From Candidatus Bathyarchaeota archaeon (GTDB lineage Archaea; Thermoproteota; Bathyarchaeia; Bathyarchaeales; Bathycorpusculaceae): a stretch of DNA of 64,000 nucleotides. Every line of letters starts with the position of its first letter. Positions within the stretch are counted from its first letter, which is position 1. The notes under the pieces are model-generated. The model searched no databases. It was given only the letters and a program-made list of their open reading frames with translations, and had not been told where the DNA came from. This document shows positions 26,756 through 34,704 of the stretch, one piece after another. The stretch is from the NCBI GenBank assembly GCA_026014485.1, contig JAOZIE010000023.1:340150-404149 (forward strand), given 5' to 3'. Both the position numbers and the translations under genes were made by a program.

Positions 26756-28363
26756 TCAGGTCCCCTTGATAACAAGCAGTGTGATGTCATCAAACTGTGG
26801 CATATCCACGGTGAACGCCTTTACCTCGGATAAAATCTGCTCGAGAATCGCCTGTGCCGGAAGATGGGCATTTTTCTGAATGATTTCGATGAGGCGTTTT
26901 TCCCCGAACAGTTCTTCCTTAGAATTGATTGCCTCTGTAACACCATCAGTATACATGACGATGGCATCACCTTTCTCGATTGTCACTCTTCGGGATTTAT
27001 ATTCCCCGTTCTCGACAGCCCCAAGCACAATGCCCGTAGGCATAAGCTTCTCAACTGTCTCGTTATGACTCCGGAAAACCACTGGGGGGTTGTGGCCGGC
27101 ATTAACGTAGGTAAGGGACCTGTCTTTCTCGTTTAGCATACCAAAAAAGAGGGTTACAAACATCCCTGACTTTGAATCTTGGGTTATCGTATTGTTGGAA
27201 TTGTAGATTACTTTCGCTGGGTCGTGATGCCAGAGTGCGTTTACCCTGACCACAATCCTTGATAACGCCATAAAAAGAGCTGCTGGAACGCCTTTTCCGG
27301 AGACATCTGCAACAAGTAGTCCATGCGTGCCCTTGTCAAGAGTCATAACCTCGTAGGGGATCACGTCAAAGAAGTCTCCTCCGACCTCCTTTGCCATGAC
27401 GGTCTGGGCGGCGATATCAAATTCTGGAATCTGAGGGATTGTCTCTGGTAGAAAGCTTTTCTGTATTTCTGCCGCAATCTGAAGCTCCGCATTTGAACGG
27501 GCAAGTCGCCCTTCCATCTCACGGCGTTCGGTGATGTCGCGGATTGTTTCGATGGCGCCAATAACCTCCCCGTTAGTTGGGTCGTAGAGTGGGCTTGCCT
27601 TTGCCCAGAAATAGGCGCCGCCTGGTCGAAAGTCTGGAATAAAGACATCAACAACAAGAGTGTCTACATTCCGCTCCACCGTGTTGTATCTTTTTCTTAT
27701 CTCATCTTCTGGCATGAAAACTAAGTCTGCCAGCATTGGTCTGCGTTCCTTGTAGAATGGAAGGGCATATTCATAATTTCCTTTGCCGAGCATGGCACCT
27801 TCGGGGATGCTGGTTAGCATTTCCATGGCGCTGTTCCACGCGATGACTTTGCCTTTTGTGTCTATGACAAGTGTGGCGTCGGGGAGGAAACTGAGGATAT
27901 CTGCAAGGCTGCGGCGTGACCGCGCTATCTCTTGTTCTGCCAGTTTTCGTTCGGTGATGTCGCGGATTGTTTCGATGGCGCCGATAACGTTTCCAGTATT
28001 GGGGTCGTAGAGTGGGCTTGCCTTTGCCCAAAGATAGGCACCGCCTGGTCGAAAGTCTGGAATAAAAATCTCGACAACAAGTGTATCGTCTATTCGTTCG
28101 ACTGTGTCATATTTCTTTTCTACCTCGACTTCAGGCATGAAAACTAGATCCGCCAATATTGGTCTGCGTTCTTTATAGAACGGAAGCGCGTACTCGTAGT
28201 TGCCTTTTCCGAGTATGGAGTTTCGGGGGATGCTGGTTAGCATTTCCATTGCGCTGTTCCACATGATGACTTTGCCTTTTGTGTCTATGACAAACGTGGG
28301 GTCGGGTAAAAATTCGATTATTGCATCGCGGACTTTCTTGCCATCGGCGTTCATGTTTTGCAC
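26756..28363 (-). CDS. PAS-PAS-PP2C (SpoIIE/RsbU-type) phosphatase
   Basis: 535 residues: PAS 1 (~12-130), PAS 2 (~150-270), a short helix linker (~275-300) and an SpoIIE-type PP2C domain (~305-533) with LVADVSGKGVPAALFMA and MYTDGVTEA metal-binding motifs. The two PAS domains are so alike that they must come from an internal duplication. It probably dephosphorylates the STAS protein when the PAS domains sense a ligand, although no cofactor residue is obvious. Confidence 0.92.
   Translation of the reverse strand: MQNMNADGKKVRDAIIEFLPDPTFVIDTKGKVIMWNSAMEMLTSIPRNSILGKGNYEYALPFYKERRPILADLVFMPEVEVEKKYDTVERIDDTLVVEIFIPDFRPGGAYLWAKASPLYDPNTGNVIGAIETIRDITERKLAEQEIARSRRSLADILSFLPDATLVIDTKGKVIAWNSAMEMLTSIPEGAMLGKGNYEYALPFYKERRPMLADLVFMPEDEIRKRYNTVERNVDTLVVDVFIPDFRPGGAYFWAKASPLYDPTNGEVIGAIETIRDITERREMEGRLARSNAELQIAAEIQKSFLPETIPQIPEFDIAAQTVMAKEVGGDFFDVIPYEVMTLDKGTHGLLVADVSGKGVPAALFMALSRIVVRVNALWHHDPAKVIYNSNNTITQDSKSGMFVTLFFGMLNEKDRSLTYVNAGHNPPVVFRSHNETVEKLMPTGIVLGAVENGEYKSRRVTIEKGDAIVMYTDGVTEAINSKEELFGEKRLIEIIQKNAHLPAQAILEQILSEVKAFTVDMPQFDDITLLVIKGT
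27529..28300. repeat. Direct repeat of about 350 bp (duplicated PAS domain)
   Basis: 27529-27870 and 27953-28300, offset by about 425 bp, are highly similar in DNA, with long identical runs such as ggtgatgtcgcggattgttt. It is a recent-looking in-frame domain duplication within the phosphatase gene and could recombine to lose one copy. Confidence 0.8.
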
Positions 28364-28536
28364 TCTACGGGGATAGGTATTATTCGGTATAGCTAATTAG
28401 CTTTTAGAGCAAGCGAAACCGGGCTTTTTGTATTGAGATTTTTCTTCAAGAAACATTTGATGCAAACTATAAATACGCCCGCAACGTCAAGAAAAATGAA
28501 TTAACAATAACAAGTTTCTATACTGAGGGTTTGCAG

Positions 28537-28881
28537 ATGAATGTTGAAGTAAAAACTGTTGACGATTCAAAAATAATTGTTGTCCCCAAGAGATTTGATG
28601 CCTATACTGCCAATTCGGTAGAGGAAGAACTAACCCGACTAATTGGTGAGGGTACTCGCAAGATAGTTTGTGATTTCTCCCAAACTGACTATCTTGCCAG
28701 TGCAGGACTAAGAGTTCTCATTGCCGCATCGAAAAACCTGCAGAGAGCAAACGGCAAGATGGTTCTCTGCTCAATAAAAGCATACGTGCTTGAAGTATTC
28801 GAGATATCGGGCTTAAACAAAATCTTCAAAATTTTTGGGTCAGTTGACGCTGCCCTACAAGACCTAAAGCAGGTTGTATAA
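28537..28881 (+). CDS. STAS-domain protein 2
   Basis: About 114 residues, a paralogue of the STAS protein at 25921 with a conserved Ser in LASAGLRVL. ATG 28537 has GAGGG seven bases upstream. It is divergent from the phosphatase operon and directly upstream of the ThDP enzyme (2-base gap), so it is co-expressed with that enzyme. It may be a second substrate of the HATPase kinase, linking the switch to metabolism. Confidence 0.9.
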   Translation: MNVEVKTVDDSKIIVVPKRFDAYTANSVEEELTRLIGEGTRKIVCDFSQTDYLASAGLRVLIAASKNLQRANGKMVLCSIKAYVLEVFEISGLNKIFKIFGSVDAALQDLKQVV

Positions 28882-28883
28882 CT

Positions 28884-30608
28884 ATGAAACTGACAAACGC
28901 AGACCTTTTACTAAAATACCTTGAGAACGAAGGCGTCGAGTACATGTTCGGCGTCCCCGGACTCAGCCTAGTTTCCCTATTCGCCGCATGTAACCGCAAC
29001 ACTAAGATCAAGCCGATCCTCGCCAAACATGAGGAAGGCGCCGCATTCATGGCTGATGGCTATGCTCGCGTCAAAGGAACCTTAGGCGTATGCTTTGCCA
29101 CATCAGGTCCCGGCGCAACCAACCTCGTAACGGGTGTGGCAACCTCTTATTTGGATAACATTCCGGTACTGGTTCTCACTGGTCAAGTGGCAACATCGAC
29201 TTCTGGCGGTGGCGCTTTTCAGGATTCCACCAAATACGGCGTCGACTCCGTGGCCATGTTTGACCCCATCACTAAGTACAGTTCCATGGCGATTTCTAAA
29301 TACCGCGTCGGCGAGGAAATACGTGAAGCCTTAAGGATAGCCTTAACCGGCAAAAAAGGGCCTGTTCACCTGAGTTTACCTAAAGATATAATGTCTGAAG
29401 AAGTAGAAGCAGACCTCCCCACCTCAACCTCCTACAGGCCGCCAACCGAATATTTTGATAGACGTCTAGTAATTGAGGCTGCAGAGCAACTTGTCAATGC
29501 CCAGAACCCCGTTATATTGATTGGTAGCGGCGCTTTAGCTTCAAAAGCTTGCGATGAAATCCGCGATTTAGCCGAGACCCTCGATATTCCTGTTGCTACT
29601 TCCCCCAAGGCAAAAGGCGCCTTTCCCGAAGACCATCCGCTCTCTTTGGGTGTGCTTGGTTTCTGTGGGTCTCCTGTTGCCGAACGATGCCTAACTGAGG
29701 GACAAACTGATGTGCTTTTAGTTGTTGGGTCTAGCCTTAACCAGATGACAACTAGCTCTTGGGACCCCAGATTGGCGCCAACAAAATGTCTAATTCACAT
29801 AAACATTGATGCAACTGAAATGGGCAAAAACTACCAAACCGACATCCCGCTGGTTGGCGATGCCCGTACTATAATCAACGAGATATCCTTCCGTATTATG
29901 CGCTACATTGTTGAGAACCAGAAGCCTAAAAGTAACGGTGCAGAAAGGGTCGCAAAAATCCGACAAGAAGTCGGCATATGTGTTGGAGCCGAGAAGATGG
30001 AGTCTGATGCGGTTCCAGTTTTGCCGCAACGTTTAATCAAGGAACTTGAACGTGCTCTACCCAAAGACGCCATCCTGTTCGTGGATACAGGGAACCCCAT
30101 GTGCTGGGTAATTCATCACATGCAAGCCCGTACCCCGTACTCATTCATCTGCCCCTTCGGTCTTTTAACTATGGGGTACTCCACCGCTGCGGCTATAGGC
30201 GGCAAATTAGCTGCCCCCAACCGCCCAGTCGTTTCCATAATTGGCGACGGATGCTTCCTCATGAACGGCATGGAAATCCAAACCGCCGTCAGCTACGACA
30301 TACCCGTCGTCTGGATTGTGGAGAACAACGCAAAACTTGGGTTAGTGCATGAATTCCAAAGGTTAAACTTCGGCGAAAAGACGGTTGTTACCCGATTCAA
30401 AAAGATCGACGCCGCCAAAGTAGCTGAAGGACTAGGCGCCAAAGGCTACACTATCGAGCGCCCAGGCGAACTAGAAGAATTACTGCCAAAAGTTATCGAA
30501 GAGAACAAACCCGCTGTCATCGACTGCACCATCGCCGACGAAGTACCCCCGCTGGCACCATTTGTACAGGGACTGAAAAACTTCTCAGAACGCCTAGCAA
30601 ACATCTAA
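28884..30608 (+). CDS. ThDP-dependent enzyme (acetolactate-synthase-like)
   Basis: 574 residues with the three-domain layout of the pyruvate oxidase family. The catalytic Glu is in KHEEGAAFMADGYARV near residue 52, and the ThDP motif is GDGCFLMNGMEIQ followed by ENN near 450-480. It resembles acetolactate synthase large subunits, but no small regulatory subunit is nearby, so oxidase or decarboxylase activity on another 2-oxoacid is possible. It is cotranscribed with STAS protein 2. Confidence 0.88.
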   Translation: MKLTNADLLLKYLENEGVEYMFGVPGLSLVSLFAACNRNTKIKPILAKHEEGAAFMADGYARVKGTLGVCFATSGPGATNLVTGVATSYLDNIPVLVLTGQVATSTSGGGAFQDSTKYGVDSVAMFDPITKYSSMAISKYRVGEEIREALRIALTGKKGPVHLSLPKDIMSEEVEADLPTSTSYRPPTEYFDRRLVIEAAEQLVNAQNPVILIGSGALASKACDEIRDLAETLDIPVATSPKAKGAFPEDHPLSLGVLGFCGSPVAERCLTEGQTDVLLVVGSSLNQMTTSSWDPRLAPTKCLIHINIDATEMGKNYQTDIPLVGDARTIINEISFRIMRYIVENQKPKSNGAERVAKIRQEVGICVGAEKMESDAVPVLPQRLIKELERALPKDAILFVDTGNPMCWVIHHMQARTPYSFICPFGLLTMGYSTAAAIGGKLAAPNRPVVSIIGDGCFLMNGMEIQTAVSYDIPVVWIVENNAKLGLVHEFQRLNFGEKTVVTRFKKIDAAKVAEGLGAKGYTIERPGELEELLPKVIEENKPAVIDCTIADEVPPLAPFVQGLKNFSERLANI

Positions 30609-30648
30609 TCAGTCCCTCCATTCTTTTCTTACCCTTATTGTAAAAACT

Positions 30649-30741
30649 AATAGAGAACCGAGAATTAGTGCATTGATGTTGTGGTGGGTTGGGGGATTTG
30701 AAACCCTGACAAGCTCGAGATCCCACTTGCAAGCACCTTTT
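30649..30741. repeat. Degenerate tRNA-Ala 3' end, att-like copy L1
   Basis: This stretch aligns with 45399-45480. It has a similar 25-base flank (tagagaaccg versus tagaggaccg), then gatgttg and a T-arm-like ggggatttgaa with small indels, then cttgcaagc recalling the anticodon loop. It is too damaged to fold as a tRNA. It probably marks the left end of the older integrated element. Confidence 0.6.
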
Positions 30742-30907
30742 TTTGTGTAGATGGCAAAGGCGAAACAAATGGAGCAAAAAAGCAGCCGCCAAATACTATT
30801 ATTATTACCGCATTGTCCCTATCGCCATAATGTTGATATATGAAGTAATGGTTAGACGACTAAACGTAATGTATTATGGTTACCCTTTCCTGACGGAGGC
30901 TTGAATC

Positions 30908-31639
30908 ATGGACTTTTTTGACCTTATGAATATATCACACCGCTATATGGAGATACTCAACCCTTCTACGTCTGAAAAAATCATCCAACTCGGCAAACTG
31001 CTCAAGTTGAAAAAAGGTAGTCGAGTTATAGACTTCGGTTGTGGTTGTGCCGAATCTCTCGCTCTTTGGGCTGAGGAATTCGGTATTACCGGTATTGGCA
31101 TAGATATTTCTGGGGATTTCTGCGACCGTGCCAGGGATAAGTTGGTTAAGAGAGGGTTGTCGGGTCAAATCGAACTCGTATGCTCCCCCGCGGCTGACTA
31201 CGTGTTCGAGGAGGGGGCTTTCGATGCCGCAACATGTATTGGGGCAACTTTTGTTTTTGGCGGTTTCCAGCAGACAATTCAGGCGATGAAGCGGGCTGTG
31301 CATCAGAATGGGCGCCTCGGCATCGGTGAAACTCACTGGCTTAGCAGTCAGGTACCTCCGGAATATGCCCAAAAACAGACAACTACCCACACGGAACCCG
31401 AACTGGCCCAATTTATCCGAAACGAAGGCTTTGAACTTGAATATATCATCCGTTCCAGCCGCGATGACTGGGACAGGTACATTTCGGATAATTGGTATGG
31501 ACTGTTACGTTGGCTTGAAGAAAATCCCAACCACCCTGACCGTGAACAGGTATTCAAACACTTCCGTACTGACCAGGATGATTATTTGCAGTTTCAAAGT
31601 CAATATATGGGCTGGGCTATGTACTGCCTTTCTTCGTAA
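30908..31639 (+). CDS. Class I SAM-dependent methyltransferase
   Basis: 243 residues with a Rossmann motif I VIDFGCGCAESLAL near 40 and the acidic motif GIGIDIS near 63. The rest resembles small-molecule or lipid methyltransferases (CIGATFVFGGF; GETHW). It starts 260 bases after the ThDP gene and lies just inside att-like copy L1, upstream of the RiPP precursor. It may modify the peptide or merely be a passenger; no motif decides this. Confidence 0.88.
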   Translation: MDFFDLMNISHRYMEILNPSTSEKIIQLGKLLKLKKGSRVIDFGCGCAESLALWAEEFGITGIGIDISGDFCDRARDKLVKRGLSGQIELVCSPAADYVFEEGAFDAATCIGATFVFGGFQQTIQAMKRAVHQNGRLGIGETHWLSSQVPPEYAQKQTTTHTEPELAQFIRNEGFELEYIIRSSRDDWDRYISDNWYGLLRWLEENPNHPDREQVFKHFRTDQDDYLQFQSQYMGWAMYCLSS

Positions 31640-31653
31640 ATTTTATATATTTA

Positions 31654-31803
31654 ATGCAAATAGACAACCAGCTTGGTGATAACCTGTCAAAACCTCAAAA
31701 AGGAGATGTGACAGAGATAGGCAACATTTACGCTTCCCCCGATCATTCATATTCACATGTGGACATATACACTTACGATGGGCAAGGGGAGAAAACAAAC
31801 TGA
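31654..31803 (+). CDS. Possible 49-residue small protein
   Basis: Open frame starting MQIDNQLGDNLSKPQ and ending YDGQGEKTN, acidic and without Cys. A TATA-like tttatatattta (31642-31653) is immediately upstream, too close for a normal leader, and no good ribosome site precedes the ATG. It could be a second peptide of the RiPP locus or chance. Confidence 0.3.
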   Translation: MQIDNQLGDNLSKPQKGDVTEIGNIYASPDHSYSHVDIYTYDGQGEKTN

Positions 31804-31826
31804 GGAACCTGGCTTTTCTGTTAAGT

Positions 31827-31837
31827 AGTTATATGCT
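31827..31837 (+). promoter_or_regulatory. TATA box for RiPP precursor gene
   Basis: agttatatgct lies about 40 bases before the precursor ATG at 31870. Transcription would start near 31856, giving a short leader that contains the ribosome site GGTGG (31860-31864). Confidence 0.45.
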
Positions 31838-31869
31838 CACCAGTTAGGTTAATGCGAACGGTGGATACA

Positions 31870-32094
31870 ATGTACAAAATTGAGCAGAACGAGTCAATTA
31901 AAATAGCCGAACATATGCATGAAGAACTTGCATCAATAAATTTCTTCAAACCTGTTTTTAAAACGCACGAAGTATTAGCAGCAACTGCACAGGGCACCAT
32001 ATGTGAAGACTTGTGCGAAACCCCCTGTTCTTCCGGTTGTGAAAAAGATTGCATGAGTGGCTGTTATAATAGCTGTATTATAACAAGTAAGTAG
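31870..32094 (+). CDS. RiPP precursor with seven CX3-spaced cysteines
   Basis: A 74-residue peptide. Residues 1-43 form a charged, helical leader-like part (IAEHMHEELASINFF). The C-terminal core has Cys at 45, 49, 53, 57, 61, 65 and 69, exactly every fourth residue, with Gly, Ser, Asp, Glu and Asn between, ending IITSK. This is the design of radical SAM-matured thioether peptides; CXXX-repeat targets are known in bacteria. ATG 31870 has GGTGG five bases upstream, better than ATG 31852. The maturase gene follows 100 bases later. The product's structure and role are unknown. Confidence 0.82.
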   Translation: MYKIEQNESIKIAEHMHEELASINFFKPVFKTHEVLAATAQGTICEDLCETPCSSGCEKDCMSGCYNSCIITSK

Positions 32095-32194
32095 GGCAAT
32101 CGCGTTAACGACTAGATTACGTATGTGTCTATAATTAACATCAAATCCTCAATTGTCTGTTTATCGTTTGGTGGGAAGTTGAACGATTAAAAAA

Positions 32195-33676
32195 GTGGCA
32201 GAAACTACTCCAATTAAGCAAGAATTACATTCATTTAATAGTAAAGATGTCTTGGTTTTAGATTCAAAATGGGTTTTGAGGAACGACAAAACCTACGTTG
32301 TGCTCTACTTAGTTAGCTCTTCGGAAACAAAAGTGTGGATTCTGCCAGCGCCTCTATCATATGCGATTGCTTTTATTAATGGTAGAAACACGTTCGATCA
32401 AATTTGCTTTTATATTGGTAAAGTTTTTGGCATTGAAAAGGAGTTTGAGGCGAAACAAAAAACTACAAAAATCATCAACGTTTTGAAACATAATGGTGTT
32501 GGGGTATCCATTCTTGCAGAGAACCAAGGTTATCATCCAAATATTTATGAAACAAAAGACTTCTTTGTTCCAGTAAGAAATTATAAAGGTCCTTTCAGAA
32601 ATAGGCTCAAGGTGCCCACAAGTATCAATTTGTTTACTACAAAAAAATGCAATACGAACTGTCTTTACTGCTATGCTGATCGAAGACCTGATGATCAAGG
32701 GAACCTTTTGTCTATGAATGAATGGAAAGCGATTATTGATGAATGTATTGCTTTAAATATTTGGAACATAGGGCTTGTGGGCGGTGACCAACTTGCGTCA
32801 AGTGATAGCTTTGCTGTTGTCAAGTACCTTTTAGGCAAACAGGTTCCAGTATTTATATCTACTAAGTGCGAAGTGACTGATAAAATTGCAAAGGACTTAG
32901 TGGTTGCAGGTTTTCTCTCGGCGTCTCTCAGGAACTTGAACGAACTTCAATTAAGTGTTGATAGCGCGAATTCAAGAAATGCAGATTTGTTAACCGGTAC
33001 CTCGGGGTTCCTTGAAAGAGTTTGCCGAAGTATTGACTGTTGCACGGCGCATGGAATCGTGCCAAAGATTAAGGCAGTTTTGACTCCGTTTAATTATATG
33101 GAAATCGAAGAAATAATTAGTTATTTTTCGGAGAAAGGTATTGTAGATTTTCAATTTGTCCATTGCGGTCGTAGTTATTTTAAAGAGAACAAAAACCTCT
33201 TGCTGACAGAGGACATGAAAAAGTGGATTCATGACTCAAAAGAACAAGTCCTCGCCAAATATCCAAACTTCAAAATAACCATACAAGATGAACCGCCTAG
33301 GAACATAAGCAGAACCGAAAAAATCGAAACGTGGAAGAGGCGGGCTAAATGCAGCGGCGGATATAGTTCACTTACCATTTTGCCAACAGGATTTGTTATT
33401 GCTTGCGAGCAAATTCCACAGATACCCCAATATTTCATGGGGAATATACGAGATGGGGGCATAATGGGAGTTTGGAATAATGAGAAAATAGAGCGCTTTC
33501 TTTTTCCTGAACAAAGCCTGTTCAAAGGTTCACCTTGCGGAAAATGTGACGAATTCGTGAATTGCTTTGATAATGCTGGATTTTGTTTCCGAGATGCTAT
33601 ATTTGCTTACGATGATATCTTTCAGGCACCGCCAAGTTGCCCCAACCAGAATCGAAAACCAAGAAGATTATCTTAG
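32195..33676 (+). CDS. Radical SAM/SPASM peptide maturase with PqqD-like domain
   Basis: 493 residues, GTG start. Residues ~1-110 resemble a PqqD-type peptide-recognition domain (WVLRNDKTYVVLYLV to NVLKHNGV). The radical SAM core has CX3CX2C at C152, C156 and C159 (CNTNCLYCYADRR) and GGDQL in place of the usual GGEP. The SPASM region has Cys near 386 and 404, C448, C451 and three more before the end, enough for two auxiliary clusters. It should bind the leader of the upstream peptide and make thioether bonds in its core. The region is more AT-rich than the flanking genes. Confidence 0.88.
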   Translation: MAETTPIKQELHSFNSKDVLVLDSKWVLRNDKTYVVLYLVSSSETKVWILPAPLSYAIAFINGRNTFDQICFYIGKVFGIEKEFEAKQKTTKIINVLKHNGVGVSILAENQGYHPNIYETKDFFVPVRNYKGPFRNRLKVPTSINLFTTKKCNTNCLYCYADRRPDDQGNLLSMNEWKAIIDECIALNIWNIGLVGGDQLASSDSFAVVKYLLGKQVPVFISTKCEVTDKIAKDLVVAGFLSASLRNLNELQLSVDSANSRNADLLTGTSGFLERVCRSIDCCTAHGIVPKIKAVLTPFNYMEIEEIISYFSEKGIVDFQFVHCGRSYFKENKNLLLTEDMKKWIHDSKEQVLAKYPNFKITIQDEPPRNISRTEKIETWKRRAKCSGGYSSLTILPTGFVIACEQIPQIPQYFMGNIRDGGIMGVWNNEKIERFLFPEQSLFKGSPCGKCDEFVNCFDNAGFCFRDAIFAYDDIFQAPPSCPNQNRKPRRLS

Positions 33677-33861
33677 AGTAGGAATGCAAACGGTACCTGT
33701 TTCTATGTGTTCAGGCATGAGCCGAAACCTTAAGATCTACACATCCGAGGCGCTGCAAGCTTTCACAAGCAAGTTGGTTAACGCACCGTTTACATCGAGC
33801 ACGTTGTTGTTCCCAACTCAATCGGAAACGAACAAAAACTGATTGCTCATCGGGCTTCAAA

Positions 33862-33978
33862 GACAACGAATTCGCCGCAGGTGTCGCTCACTTAGAAGAA
33901 GCCTGCCAACTGATTGAGGCTGGATCTGATTTCGTCGGTGATTACAACGGCAATAAAATCTTTAGAAAGCGAAAATAG
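33862..33978 (+). pseudogene. Integrase C-terminal remnant of element A
   Basis: The frame reads FKDNEFAAGVAHLEEACQL, then 20 further residues ending NKIFRKRK and a stop. This aligns closely with the last 39 residues of the element B integrase (FKDDDFTAAVAHSEEEACKL ... NKLFRKRK). Upstream of 33862 the integrase similarity is lost, so the catalytic domain is gone. It lies 36 bases from att copy L2, the same arrangement as the intact gene and its tRNA. Confidence 0.85.
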
Positions 33979-34014
33979 CACACCATCTCCAAGTGACTGG
34001 GGTTTAGTAAAAGT

Positions 34015-34047
34015 GATGTTGAAGTGGACTGGGGGGGATTTGAACCC
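34015..34047. repeat. att core copy L2 (33 bp)
   Basis: Identical over 33 bases to 45426-45458. It contains the last 23 bases of tRNA-Ala (acceptor 3' strand, T-arm) and 10 bases beyond. It is the displaced tRNA 3' end left when element B integrated. Confidence 0.88.
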
Positions 34048-34704
34048 TCCAAGCAGTGGAGAAATCACCCGCATATTCCCATTTTTATTCCTCGATTTTT
34101 TGTCTTAGTATTGGCGAAATATCCAAAAGGTCCTTCTCCAGTCTTTTTCGTGTAGTCCATACTTTCTAACCGTCTTTTCTCTTTCTGTGCTTTTCTTAAT
34201 AATTTTAATGAACAAATCCCTTGTTTTAATGAACTCATGTGTGTCAATTTCGGGAAAGCAACTGTCAAACATTAGATTTTTCAATTTTATCAGCTTCGAG
34301 TTTCCCCTCATGAAAGAAGCTCTTTTCTGAAGTTCTCTCTACTAAATTCCATTTGGCTCTTACAATAGTCGATAGGTACAAGCTATGTTGGCTATAACTT
34401 CGAAACATCCAATCTTAAGGTTCCACGCTTTTTCAGTGTTCCTTATTATAGCAGCAAAAAGGACCCAATGATTCTTAAGTTTTTTTACCATAGAGACAAA
34501 AACGTTATCTTTTGCCGATTGACGCAAAAATTGTTTGAAGATGAGTTGGCAGTTTTTTGCTTCCAGTCTCGAAGTGTAAAATTAACGGCAAATGGCTTTT
34601 GGCGTACAAACGTAATAAAAATGCGGATTCACGTTTTCAGCCACAAATAAAAATGCTCCTTGGGTTTACTCAAGAATTCTTGAAAAGACATAAGCTTAAG
34701 AATA
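34048..34704. other. Left end of element B, no firm gene
   Basis: About 650 AT-rich bases. A minus-strand frame at 34105-34311 (68 residues, charged, starting MRGNSKLIKLKN) and a plus-strand frame at 34468-34650 (60 residues) are open, but neither has a recognisable domain or clear ribosome site. They may be remnants. Nothing else is supported. Confidence 0.4.

Larger units (their letters stand above)
30675..34047. mobile_element. Element A: decayed tRNA-Ala integrative element with RiPP cargo
   Basis: It is bounded by att-like copies L1 (30675-30706) and L2 (34015-34047). It holds a methyltransferase, a small peptide frame, the seven-cysteine precursor, the radical SAM maturase and, next to L2, the last ~39 codons of an integrase like that of element B. 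The order int-att matches element B, supporting tandem integration at the same tRNA. No replication gene remains, so it is reduced. The left boundary is the least certain. Confidence 0.6.

Noticed and set aside
31348..31557. Minus-strand frames within the methyltransferase
   Set aside because: Antisense shadows without domain or start signals.
34105..34311. 68-codon minus-strand frame at the left end of element B
   Set aside because: Charged and possibly a gene remnant, but there is no recognised domain, and a second frame overlaps it; left as a note in the region entry.
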